Below, piece after piece: positions 1 through 5,799 of a stretch of 7,416 nt of DNA. This stretch comes from Rickettsiales bacterium (GTDB lineage Bacteria; Pseudomonadota; Alphaproteobacteria; Rickettsiales; UBA3002). The stretch is taken from assembly GCA_947441895.1 (NCBI GenBank), contig CANEUT010000078.1:1-7416 (forward strand), read 5' to 3'. A program made the translations under genes and the position numbers. Numbering within the stretch: position 1 is the first letter of the stretch; each line of letters starts with the position of its first letter. Under the pieces are notes generated by a model that saw only the letters and a list, made by a program, of their open reading frames with translations, had not been told where the DNA came from and did not search any database.

Positions 1-618
1 CCACTGAACCTCCCACGGCGCCACAGCACGAAGCCGATCCACAATCAGCGGATAATGGGTGCAGCCTAGCACCACCGCATCGGTGCAACCCGCATCATCA
101 TCATAAAAGGCGGGAGCAATTTCAGCCCGCAGCAATTCGCTGTCAATTTTTTCACCAAGCACCATGCGTTCGGCGATTGCGGCGAGGTTGGGTGCGCCAT
201 AACAATCGACCGCGCAATCGCCCGCAAACTGGGTGATGAGGTTGCGGCTATATAAACTATCGGCCGTATTGGGCGTGGCAAGCAGGGTGAAACGCTTGGT
301 TTGCGAAACGCCTGCCGCCACTTTTATGGCCGGCACCGTGCCCACGAACGGAAAAGGAAAGCTGGCACGCAGCCCTTCAAGGCACAAGGTGGAAAGCGTA
401 TTACAGGCCAGCACCACACTGCCGGGTGCATGACGTTCAGCAAGGCTGCGAATGAGTTTTTGCGCGCTGGTGGTGATTTCGGTGGCGCTGCGTTTACCAT
501 AGGGAAAACCCGCCGTATCGGCCACATAAATAAGCGGCAGATTAGGCGAAAGCGCGCGCAGCGCTCGCACCACGGAAATGCCCCCCAAGCCTGAATCCAT
601 AACAATCATAAGCCGCAT
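1..618 (-). CDS. murI: glutamate racemase MurI (3' end outside window)
   Basis: MurI interconverts L- and D-glutamate in the cytoplasm, supplying D-Glu for peptidoglycan. Read on the minus strand, the first 206 residues are visible with no stop before the window edge. The family runs to roughly 255-285 residues, so the C-terminus lies outside. Visible signatures are the N-terminal DSGLGG (residues 8-13), ADTAGFPYG (33-41), ACNT carrying the first catalytic cysteine (C72), VGTVPAIK near the middle, and LGCTHYPL (184-191) carrying the second catalytic cysteine C186 and H188. Both catalytic Cys are present, so the enzyme should be active. I chose the ATG at 616-618 because a stop codon directly precedes it in frame. 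ATGs at 607-609 and 598-600 are alternatives, and no clear Shine-Dalgarno separates them. It is transcribed away from the tRNA gene. Confidence 0.95.
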   Translation of the reverse strand, partial: MRLMIVMDSGLGGISVVRALRALSPNLPLIYVADTAGFPYGKRSATEITTSAQKLIRSLAERHAPGSVVLACNTLSTLCLEGLRASFPFPFVGTVPAIKVAAGVSQTKRFTLLATPNTADSLYSRNLITQFAGDCAVDCYGAPNLAAIAERMVLGEKIDSELLRAEIAPAFYDDDAGCTDAVVLGCTHYPLIVDRLRAVAPWEVQW

Positions 619-664
619 TTAAAGCCAGATGAACCATTAGGCAAGCGCATGCAGCCGCTAACGG

Positions 665-693
665 TTGCACGGTACAACAAAATACATTAAAAC
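665..693 (+). promoter_or_regulatory. putative sigma70 promoter of tRNA-Thr
   Basis: TTGCAC at 665-670 matches a -35 box. TTAAAA (687-692) or TAAAAC (688-693) lies 16-17 bases downstream as a -10 box. The predicted start is near 699-700, only a few bases before the mature tRNA 5' end at 704, as expected for a single tRNA gene. This was judged by eye only. Confidence 0.45.
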
Positions 694-703
694 CAATGGG
701 TGT

Positions 704-778
704 GCCGGTTTAGCTCAGGGGTAGAGCAGCGGTTTTGTAAACCGAAGGTCGCGGGTTCAATTCCTGCAACCGGCACCA
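704..778 (+). tRNA. tRNA-Thr (anticodon UGU)
   Basis: A complete cloverleaf can be drawn. The acceptor stem is 704-710 with 768-774. The D stem is GCTC 713-716 with GAGC 724-727. The anticodon stem is 729-733 with 741-745, around the seven-base loop TTTGTAA (734-740), giving anticodon TGT at 736-738, which reads ACA (Thr). The T stem is 751-755 with 763-767, with a TTCAATT loop. The discriminator is A775 and CCA (776-778) is encoded in the DNA. The outermost anticodon-stem pair is G-A (729/745) and one T-stem pair is G-T. Both are tolerable. The gene stands alone between murI and the convergent EAL gene. Confidence 0.96.
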
Positions 779-886
779 CCCGCCGCCTTCGGCTTCGGGT
801 GGCTTACGCCGCGCGAAGGTGACCTTAGGCGAAGGAGTGTCGCCCGAAGCTTTAGCGTAGGGGGACGGGTTCCTCATCCGGTACCA
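776..886 (+). repeat. hairpin-rich intergenic stretch behind tRNA-Thr
   Basis: This GC-rich stretch fills the gap between the tRNA and the stop codon of the EAL gene. A perfect 7-bp stem, CCACCCG (776-782) with CGGGTGG (796-802), starts inside the tRNA CCA end and has a small inner GCC/GGC stem. A second stem, GGCGA (828-832) with TCGCC (840-844), follows. No T-run follows either stem, so a classical intrinsic terminator is not supported. The stretch ends with TTCCTCATCCGGTACCA (870-886), an imperfect copy of the tRNA 3' end. It could be a degraded palindromic repeat. Confidence 0.4.
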
Positions 887-2155
887 TTAAATGTCTTTCA
901 CCCAGGGCCGGGTGTTGCTGGGTTTGCCGAAATAATAGCCCTGCAGATAATCAACGCCCAAATCCATCAGCATTTTGGCGATTTCGCCGGTTTCCACAAA
1001 TTCGGCGACCGATTTCAGTCCGAAGCCGCGAGTGAAATCAAGCAGGGTTTTCACGAAGAAGCGGCTATCGACATTATCCGTCAGGTCGCGGATGAACGAG
1101 CCATCGATTTTTACATAATCAATCGACAGTGCTTTCAGTTGGCGGAAGCTGGTATAGCCCGAGCCAAAATCATCGAGTGCGACGGTGCAGCCCATGGCCT
1201 GAAGTTCGGTGCAAAAACGCGCGGTGTGGCGCAAATCACCCTGAATGGCGGTCTCGGTAATTTCTACCGAAAGGCGCGGCGCAATTTCGGGTGTTTTCTC
1301 AATTTCTGCACGCAGAATATTCATCCACCCGCCTTCTTGCGTAGTGAGATTAGAAACATTCAGCGCTAGCATGACGTCGGCGTCCTGCCGTAATTCGTCG
1401 ATGACTTTGCGCAGCACAATCTGGTCGATCATAGGCATGAAGCCCATGCGCTCGGCAATAGGAATAAGTGCGCCAGCCGAGCTAATTTGGCCGTCTTCGC
1501 CGAATAGGCGCAGCAAAGCCTCGTAATGGGCCACTTCACCAGTTTTTGCATCAATCACCGGTTGATAGGCCAGGCGCATGCGGCCTTCTTTGGCGGCCTG
1601 GCCAATATAGTTGGCGAGGGCCATTTCTTCGCGGCGTTCGGCGCCGGAAACATCGTCGGTTGATTCGGGACCCTCGGTTTTTTCGGTGAGGCTAATGAGC
1701 GCCCGGCCCAGAATTTCGGAGGGCACGGTGAAACTGTCGGGCAGCATTTGATAGGTGCTGGAAGACAGGCAGTGCAGTTCGCCAAAGCGCGACGTGTAGC
1801 TGTGATTGCGCACCGTATCTTCGGTTTCGCGGCACCAGCTGGTAACATCGGCTTCGGAGATATTCGATAGCAATACACCAAATTGGTCGCGCTGCACACG
1901 GGCGACGAGCGCGTCTTTGGGGGCACGATTCCCAATGATATTGGTTAGCTCGCCCATGACCGTTTCGGCCACCGCCATGGAATAGCCCGACATAATCATG
2001 GACAAATTATCGATGGAAATAAGAATCAGCGCACTGGTTTTACCACCGCTACGCGCCTGTGCATCGAGCTTGGCCAGCGCATCGATGAAGCTTTGCGGAT
2101 AGCCGCATGCGCCCAGTGTTGGCGCGGCAGACTCAGAACTGTGAATACGGAACAT
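887..2155 (-). CDS. EAL-domain cyclic-di-GMP phosphodiesterase with degenerate GGDEF-like N-terminal domain
   Basis: A cytoplasmic protein of 422 residues with no signal peptide or membrane segment. Residues about 30-160 follow the GGDEF fold pattern (LILISIDNLS at 43-52), but the signature motif reads QRDQF (88-92), so diguanylate cyclase activity is not expected. Residues about 180-415 form an EAL domain that keeps the catalytic set known for the family: E212 in YEALLR, N266 in LNVSN, E298 in VEITE, D328-D329 in LDDFGSGY, K349 in VKIDGSF, E385 in AEFVE, and Q405 in LQGYYFG. I infer active hydrolysis of c-di-GMP to pGpG, possibly tuned by the inactive half. No sensor domain such as PAS or CHASE is visible. 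The ATG at 2153-2155 has no evident Shine-Dalgarno. The gene lies 157 bases downstream of ubiA on the same strand, with a dispersed repeat copy between them. Confidence 0.9.
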   Translation of the reverse strand: MFRIHSSESAAPTLGACGYPQSFIDALAKLDAQARSGGKTSALILISIDNLSMIMSGYSMAVAETVMGELTNIIGNRAPKDALVARVQRDQFGVLLSNISEADVTSWCRETEDTVRNHSYTSRFGELHCLSSSTYQMLPDSFTVPSEILGRALISLTEKTEGPESTDDVSGAERREEMALANYIGQAAKEGRMRLAYQPVIDAKTGEVAHYEALLRLFGEDGQISSAGALIPIAERMGFMPMIDQIVLRKVIDELRQDADVMLALNVSNLTTQEGGWMNILRAEIEKTPEIAPRLSVEITETAIQGDLRHTARFCTELQAMGCTVALDDFGSGYTSFRQLKALSIDYVKIDGSFIRDLTDNVDSRFFVKTLLDFTRGFGLKSVAEFVETGEIAKMLMDLGVDYLQGYYFGKPSNTRPWVKDI

Positions 2156-2225
2156 AGTATTTATTCATGCCATTACTTACGGTTGTGTGCAAGTGCTAGG
2201 CGTGAGTTAGCGTTTGTTTATGTTT

Positions 2226-2316
2226 GCGTAGCCTTCCATGGCGAGCCGCCCCGTAATGAATACGGGGTAAACTCCGCGAGGGGGAGTAAAGAGGGAGCGA
2301 CAGCCCCCTGTATCAG
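2226..2316 (+). repeat. dispersed palindromic repeat, copy A
   Basis: It starts with the 24-base core at 2226-2249 (GCGTAGCCTTCC, then ATGGCGAGCCGC), identical to copies B and E. A perfect 7-bp hairpin CCCCGTA/TACGGGG (2249-2255, 2261-2267) is unique to this copy. Then come a GAGGGGG block (2278-2284) and a CCCCC block (2304-2308), ending near TATCA (2311-2315). The element lies between ubiA and the EAL gene, and its end overlaps the ubiA stop codon (2313-2315). Read from 2228 it is open, starting VAFHGEP, the same frame as copy B. Confidence 0.8.
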
Positions 2317-3161
2317 TGAACTTGAATAAGACGATCAAGCAGAATGAACGCAAAAAGCGTAAGGCCCAGCCACTGGTTGCTGCGGAACAATTTGCCCGCC
2401 ATGGCAATGTTATAGGACACATGGCGCATTTGCCACATGGCGTGCAGGGCCACCAGCCCCACGCCGACAAAATAAAACGCCCCGGCGCCGGCATATTTGC
2501 CCGCCAGCGCCAGCAGTGCAATCATAAGAAAATAACATAGCGATACGAATGGAATGAGCCATTTCCCCACCTTAATGGCGGTGGATTTAATGCCGACGGC
2601 TTCGTCGTCAATCACGTCTTGAATGGCGTAAATCGTGTCATAGCCAATGGTCCAGAAAATGGCGGCGGCATAAAGTGCGAACGGGGCAGCGGAAAGTGGG
2701 GTGCCCGTGGCCAGCCAGCCACACAGGGCGCTTAAGTTGAAGGTAATGCCCAAAAATACCTGCGGCCACCAGGTGATGCGCTTCATCCACGGATAGGCGG
2801 CAATCATGGGCAGCGCCACCAGCGATAGCAGAAACACCGAAAGTGGAAGGTTCAGCGCAATCACCAGTGCCACGACCAGTAACAGCGCCAGCACCACATA
2901 GGCAGCACTCACCGAAATGCGGCCCGAAGCAATGGGGCGATTTTTGGTGCGGGCCACTTGTTTATCAAGGTCGCGGTCGACCAAGTCATTGATGATGCAG
3001 CCCGCGGATCGCATGACAAAGGCGCCAAACAGCATGAGTGCCTGCAAATAGCCCACATCATGCGTGGCGGCAAGCCCCACCGCCCAGCCTGCGGGGAAGA
3101 ACAGCAGCCAGATACCAATCGGCTTATCGAGCCGGAGTAATTGCCAATACGCGTAAAGCAA
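2313..3161 (-). CDS. ubiA: 4-hydroxybenzoate polyprenyltransferase UbiA
   Basis: UbiA is an integral inner-membrane enzyme that attaches the polyprenyl tail to 4-hydroxybenzoate, an early step of ubiquinone synthesis. The protein has 282 residues, close to the usual 285-290. It shows RLDKPIG near the N-terminus, the first aspartate-rich motif NDLVDRDLD (58-66) followed by RTKNRPIASG (71-80), and the second motif YDTIYAIQDVIDD (174-186). Both bind the prenyl diphosphate through Mg2+ in this family. Several hydrophobic segments lie between and after the motifs. The start is TTG (3159-3161), supported by a full Shine-Dalgarno GGAGGTGA at the usual spacing and by family alignment of the N-terminus; no ATG is available nearby. 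It is divergent from rsmE. The stop codon falls within the edge of repeat copy A. Confidence 0.95.
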   Translation of the reverse strand: MLYAYWQLLRLDKPIGIWLLFFPAGWAVGLAATHDVGYLQALMLFGAFVMRSAGCIINDLVDRDLDKQVARTKNRPIASGRISVSAAYVVLALLLVVALVIALNLPLSVFLLSLVALPMIAAYPWMKRITWWPQVFLGITFNLSALCGWLATGTPLSAAPFALYAAAIFWTIGYDTIYAIQDVIDDEAVGIKSTAIKVGKWLIPFVSLCYFLMIALLALAGKYAGAGAFYFVGVGLVALHAMWQMRHVSYNIAMAGKLFRSNQWLGLTLFAFILLDRLIQVH

Positions 3162-3164
3162 ACG

Positions 3165-3172
3165 TCACCTCC
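3165..3172 (-). promoter_or_regulatory. ribosome binding site that fixes the TTG start of ubiA
   Basis: On the minus strand this reads GGAGGTGA, fully complementary to the 16S rRNA 3' end, and the GGAGG core ends 6 bases before the TTG at 3159-3161. It decides the start of ubiA. Confidence 0.85.
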
Positions 3173-3176
3173 ATAA

Positions 3177-3192
3177 ACCCATTTCTATGGGT
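3177..3192 (-). other. small hairpin upstream of the ubiA ribosome binding site
   Basis: A perfect 6-bp stem ACCCAT/ATGGGT with a 4-base loop lies 4 bases upstream of the ubiA Shine-Dalgarno. It could affect leader stability. A function is not shown by the sequence. Confidence 0.35.
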
Positions 3193-3201
3193 GATTTAGG
3201 C

Positions 3202-3262
3202 GTCATGCCCGTCCTCGAAACTCACGTAGCGCCACTACGCTCAAGTTTCTGCGGGCGGTCAT
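3202..3262. repeat. imperfect palindromic repeat (second family)
   Basis: Two arms face each other around 3231: GTCATGCCCG...GAAACT...GTAG on the left, and CTACGC...AGTTTC...CGGGCGG on the right. It is an imperfect inverted repeat of about 60 bases in the ubiA-rsmE divergent intergenic region. It shares no core with the five-copy family. From memory, similar palindromes recur in alphaproteobacterial genomes. Only one copy lies in this window. Confidence 0.6.
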
Positions 3263-3273
3263 TCCTGTAAATC

Positions 3274-3300
3274 CCTCCATATAAATTTGTTTTCTGGAGG
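3274..3300 (+). other. inverted repeat CCTCCA/TGGAGG in the ubiA-rsmE intergenic region
   Basis: A 6-bp perfect stem (3274-3279 with 3295-3300) encloses an AT-rich 15-base loop. It sits in the divergent region and may belong to the rsmE leader. It could also be chance. Confidence 0.25.
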
Positions 3301-3353
3301 TGCCTTCAATCTCTCCTAGCACAGGAAATCGACCATGAACAGTCACGGCGTGA

Positions 3354-3420
3354 GTGCGTAGGCGTAAGCCGAGCCGCGAAGCGAGGGGGAGCGTAGCGGG
3401 GGCGGCACGCCCCCACGCGC
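3354..3420 (+). repeat. dispersed palindromic repeat, copy C (diverged)
   Basis: It starts GTGCGTAGGCGTAAGCC, keeps GAGCCGCGAAGCGAGGGGG (3371-3389), and ends in a perfect 7-bp hairpin GGGGGCG (3398-3404) with CGCCCCC (3408-3414). The order of blocks (GCGTAG, GAGCCGC, GAGGGGG, G5 to C5 hairpin) matches copies A and B, but the TTCCATGG part of the core is replaced. It lies directly upstream of rsmE, whose ribosome binding site is about 35 bases further on. Confidence 0.65.
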
Positions 3421-3452
3421 GTTAGTGCTTACAAACTATTACTGCTTTCGTG

Positions 3453-3456
3453 AGGA
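3453..3456 (+). promoter_or_regulatory. ribosome binding site choosing the rsmE start
   Basis: AGGA lies 5 bases before the ATG at 3462-3464, the best-placed Shine-Dalgarno among several in-frame starts (GTG 3450, ATG 3456, ATG 3462, ATG 3477, ATG 3480). Confidence 0.6.
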
Positions 3457-3461
3457 TGACA

Positions 3462-4394
3462 ATGGTGTATGAATTCATGATGCAACAAAAACCACGCCAC
3501 CGACTTGCTACTGACGCCACACTACGCGCAGGGGCGGAAATTATTTTGGAAGGGAATCAAGCCCATTACCTCACCACCGTGCTGCGGCTTGCGGTTGGCG
3601 ACCGGCTCGCCATGTTCAACCGCACCGATGGCGAATGGCTGGTGCGCATTGCCGACATCGCGAAGAAGAAGCTGACCGTGACGGTTGAAAAACAAACGCG
3701 GCTGCCTGCGCGCGGTATCAATCTAATCATATGCTTCGCCCCCATCAAAGGTGGCCGGCTGGAAACCATCGTTGAAAAAGCGACCGAGCTGGGCGCCAGC
3801 GTGTTGCAACCGGTGATCACAAGCCGCACCATTGTCGATAAGGTGAATCTGGAACGCGCCGAAGCAATTGCCCGCGAAGCCGCTGAACAATGCGAGCGGG
3901 TGGACTGGCCCGAAATTCGCCCGCCCGTGAAGCTGGAAAAATTACTGGGTGATTGGCCTGCTGACGTGCCGCTTATTTATGGTGATGAGAGTGGTGCGAG
4001 CGGAAGTATTGCTCGCTTATTGAGTGGGCGCAATGCGCCCGAAGGGGGCGAACCCCCCTTAACCCCCTCGTTCGCCTTCGGCTCCGGCTCGCGCCATAAA
4101 GCGCTACGCACACCCACATCGTCTGAAGAGTCGAGCGTAGCCTTCCATGGCGAGCCGCGTAGCGAGGGGGTAAGCGAAGCGAAGGGGGATATTCCCCCAT
4201 CATGGAGTATATTAATTGGTCCGGAGGGCGGCTTCACGCCTGAGGAATTTGCCCTGCTAAAGCGCGTCAACGCTGCAAAAGGTGTGGGACTTGGCCCGCG
4301 CATCTTGCGGGCGGACACCGCCGTCATTACATTAGCCGCCTTAACCCTTGCCGCGTGGGGTGACTGGGACCAAGCGCCGCGCTTTAACCCGTAG
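3462..4394 (+). CDS. rsmE: 16S rRNA (uracil1498-N3)-methyltransferase RsmE, with in-frame repeat insertion
   Basis: RsmE is a SPOUT-family cytoplasmic enzyme that methylates U1498 of 16S rRNA using S-adenosylmethionine. The N-terminal part (about 10-75) is the PUA-like RNA-binding domain, with QAHYLTTVLR and RTDGEW. The knotted catalytic part holds ERVDWPEIRP, LIYGDESG, ILIGPEGGF (250-258) and LGPRILRADTA near the end, all family hallmarks. From this start the protein has 310 residues, while the family is usually about 240-250. The surplus is a low-complexity block at about residues 188-247, between GDESG and the IGPEGG loop. It is encoded by two head-to-head copies of the dispersed repeat. 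No stop or shift results, and the catalytic motifs on both sides are intact, so the protein may remain functional. gshA follows 101 bases downstream on the same strand. Confidence 0.93.
   Translation: MVYEFMMQQKPRHRLATDATLRAGAEIILEGNQAHYLTTVLRLAVGDRLAMFNRTDGEWLVRIADIAKKKLTVTVEKQTRLPARGINLIICFAPIKGGRLETIVEKATELGASVLQPVITSRTIVDKVNLERAEAIAREAAEQCERVDWPEIRPPVKLEKLLGDWPADVPLIYGDESGASGSIARLLSGRNAPEGGEPPLTPSFAFGSGSRHKALRTPTSSEESSVAFHGEPRSEGVSEAKGDIPPSWSILIGPEGGFTPEEFALLKRVNAAKGVGLGPRILRADTAVITLAALTLAAWGDWDQAPRFNP
4026..4109 (-). repeat. dispersed palindromic repeat, copy D (inside rsmE, inverted, diverged)
   Basis: On the minus strand it reads GCGTAGCGCTTTATGGCGCG, then GAGCCG, ACGAGGGGG, and a GGGGG(4044-4048)/CCCCC hairpin (plus-strand GGGGG CGAA CCCCC), followed by a second hairpin GGGCGC AAT GCGCCC (4026-4040). 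The block order is that of copies A and B. It is translated antisense to the element as part of RsmE, and it is also open on its own strand (starting VALYGAS). Confidence 0.65.
4135..4202 (+). repeat. dispersed palindromic repeat, copy B (inside rsmE)
   Basis: It begins with the 24-base core (4135-4158), identical to copies A and E. AGCGAGGGGG and a GGGGG (4184-4188) ATATT CCCCC hairpin follow, ending CCCCCATCA. It is read in frame within RsmE as VAFHGEPRSEGVSEAKG, then DIPPS. The rsmE homology resumes at W248-S249 (4203 onward), marking the right border of the insertion. Confidence 0.85.
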
Positions 4395-4396
4395 CT

Positions 4397-4478
4397 GTCA
4401 TCGCGAGGCCGTTAGGCCGTGGCGATCCAGTTTTTTCTTTATCTGGATTGCCGCGTCGCTTACGCTCCTCGCAATGAC
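4397..4478. repeat. imperfect palindromic repeat (third family) between rsmE and gshA
   Basis: The arms GTCATCGCGAGG (4397-4408) and CCTCGCAATGAC (4467-4478) pair with one mismatch. The inner arms GGCGATCCAG (4421-4430) and CTGGATTGCC (4443-4452) also pair with one mismatch. The loop is T-rich (4431-4442). The element fills nearly the whole rsmE-gshA gap, starting 2 bases after the rsmE stop. As RNA it would fold into a long hairpin that could attenuate or stabilise the transcript. From memory, repeats of this type (GCAATCCAG/CTGGATTGC arms) recur in many proteobacterial genomes. Confidence 0.75.
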
Positions 4479-4495
4479 TCTGAAAAAGGATTGAT

Positions 4496-5761
4496 ATGCA
4501 GCCATCCACCGCCGTTAAACAGACCAACGCTCCCGATATTCTGGAGCAGCTGAAAACGCTGGGGCAGGAACGGGGTGAGGAAATTGCCGCGTGGATGGAT
4601 GCGCAACGCATGGAATCCGGCGCGCCGTTTTATTCGTCGGTCGATTTACGCCATGCGGGATTTAAAATTGCGCCGGTGGATACGAATTTATTTCCGGCCG
4701 GATTTAATCATCTTTCACCCGCCGCGCGCATCCGCGCCAGTGATCGCTTGAAGGCACGTTTCGCCGGTTGCGCCAGCATGAAGCGCGTGCTGATTATTCC
4801 TGAAAACCATACGCGCAATCAGGGTTATATCGACAATCTGGAAGCGTTGCGCAGCATTTTGCGCGGGGCTGGCTGCGAAGTGGAAGTGGGAAGTCTTGTC
4901 GCCACCGATGCGAGCATTGATGTGACTGCAAGCAGCGGCGAAGTGATTCATGAATTGCCGCTTACCCGTGCGGGCAGTTTGCTTAAAACCGTGAGTGGTT
5001 TCAGCCCGCAGCTGATTGTGCTCAACAATGATTTAACATCGGGCCTGCCTGATGTGCTGCGCGGTGTGGTGCAACCCATTGCCCCCCGCCCCAGCCAAGG
5101 CTGGCATCGTCGGCGTAAGTCGATTCATTTTGATGCCTATGATAAACTGGCGCGTGAGTTTGCCGATGCGTTCGGCCTCGACCCGTGGCTCATCACCACC
5201 GAATTTCATAAATGTGGCCGCGTGAATTTTGGCGAAAAACAAGGGCTCGATTGCGTGGCCATGGGCGTGGAAAAAGTGCTGCACAAAATTCGCCAGCATT
5301 ATGCCGATTATGGCATTACCGATGAGCCTTATGTTTATGTAAAATCAGACTCGGGAACCTATGGCATGGGCATTATGACCGTGCGCTCGGGCGATGAGGT
5401 GGTGGAGATTAACAAAAAAATCCGCAACAAAATGAACGTCATTAAAGAGGGTGTGCAATCGACCGAAGTCATTATTCAAGAAGGCGTGGCTACGATTGAT
5501 GTGGTGGAAAACGCACCGGCCGAACCGATGCTTTATTTGGTCGATGGCCACGCGGTGGGCGGCTCCTATCGCGTGAATAGCGAGCGTGACGCGCTGGGTA
5601 ATTTAAACGCCACCGGCATGCGTTTTGTGGGCATGTGCGACACCGGTGAAGAAGGGCGCGTGCAAATGCCGCCCTGCCGTTTTGGTGCGCTGGGTTTGAT
5701 TGCCGAGCTGGCATCACTCGCCGCCCCGCGCGAGGAATACGGAGAGGGATATTCCATTTAA
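4496..5761 (+). CDS. gshA: glutamate-cysteine ligase, Acidithiobacillus-type GshA
   Basis: It catalyses the ATP-dependent joining of L-glutamate and L-cysteine to gamma-glutamylcysteine, the first step of glutathione synthesis, in the cytoplasm. The protein has 421 residues. I recognise the family described from Acidithiobacillus ferrooxidans (Pfam GshA), distinct from the E. coli-type and plant-type ligases. Segments are VDTNLFPAGFNHLS (61-74), IPENHTRNQGYIDN (101-114), LNNDLTSG (176-183), the ATP-grasp-like glycine-rich strand VKSDSGTYGMGI (282-293), VIIQEGVATID (325-335) and YLVDGHAVGGSYRVN (347-361). The ATG at 4496 is preceded by AAGGA (4486-4490) at 5-base spacing. There is no promoter space other than the palindrome upstream, so co-transcription with rsmE is likely. 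No gshB is in the window. Confidence 0.88.
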   Translation: MQPSTAVKQTNAPDILEQLKTLGQERGEEIAAWMDAQRMESGAPFYSSVDLRHAGFKIAPVDTNLFPAGFNHLSPAARIRASDRLKARFAGCASMKRVLIIPENHTRNQGYIDNLEALRSILRGAGCEVEVGSLVATDASIDVTASSGEVIHELPLTRAGSLLKTVSGFSPQLIVLNNDLTSGLPDVLRGVVQPIAPRPSQGWHRRRKSIHFDAYDKLAREFADAFGLDPWLITTEFHKCGRVNFGEKQGLDCVAMGVEKVLHKIRQHYADYGITDEPYVYVKSDSGTYGMGIMTVRSGDEVVEINKKIRNKMNVIKEGVQSTEVIIQEGVATIDVVENAPAEPMLYLVDGHAVGGSYRVNSERDALGNLNATGMRFVGMCDTGEEGRVQMPPCRFGALGLIAELASLAAPREEYGEGYSI

Positions 5762-5799
5762 ATACCCCCCTCCGATATGTCCGAGCGACTTGGGTGGTG

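Noticed and set aside
797..886. A second, complete tRNA gene downstream of tRNA-Thr
   Set aside because: A T-arm-like GGGTTC and a terminal ACCA are present, but no acceptor stem, D arm or anticodon arm can be drawn.
1555..1935. 126-codon minus-strand frame inside the EAL gene
   Set aside because: Out of frame with a clearly conserved domain; composition is typical of a shadow frame.
2093..2329. Plus-strand open frame of 78 codons containing VAFHGEP
   Set aside because: It overlaps the EAL gene start and the ubiA end on the opposite strand, has no ribosome binding site or family resemblance, and is open only because the repeat element is open in this frame.
3335..3361. Eight-residue leader peptide (MNSHGVSA) ahead of rsmE
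   Set aside because: Its AGGA is weakly placed, the frame runs into repeat copy C, and there is no attenuator-like codon bias.
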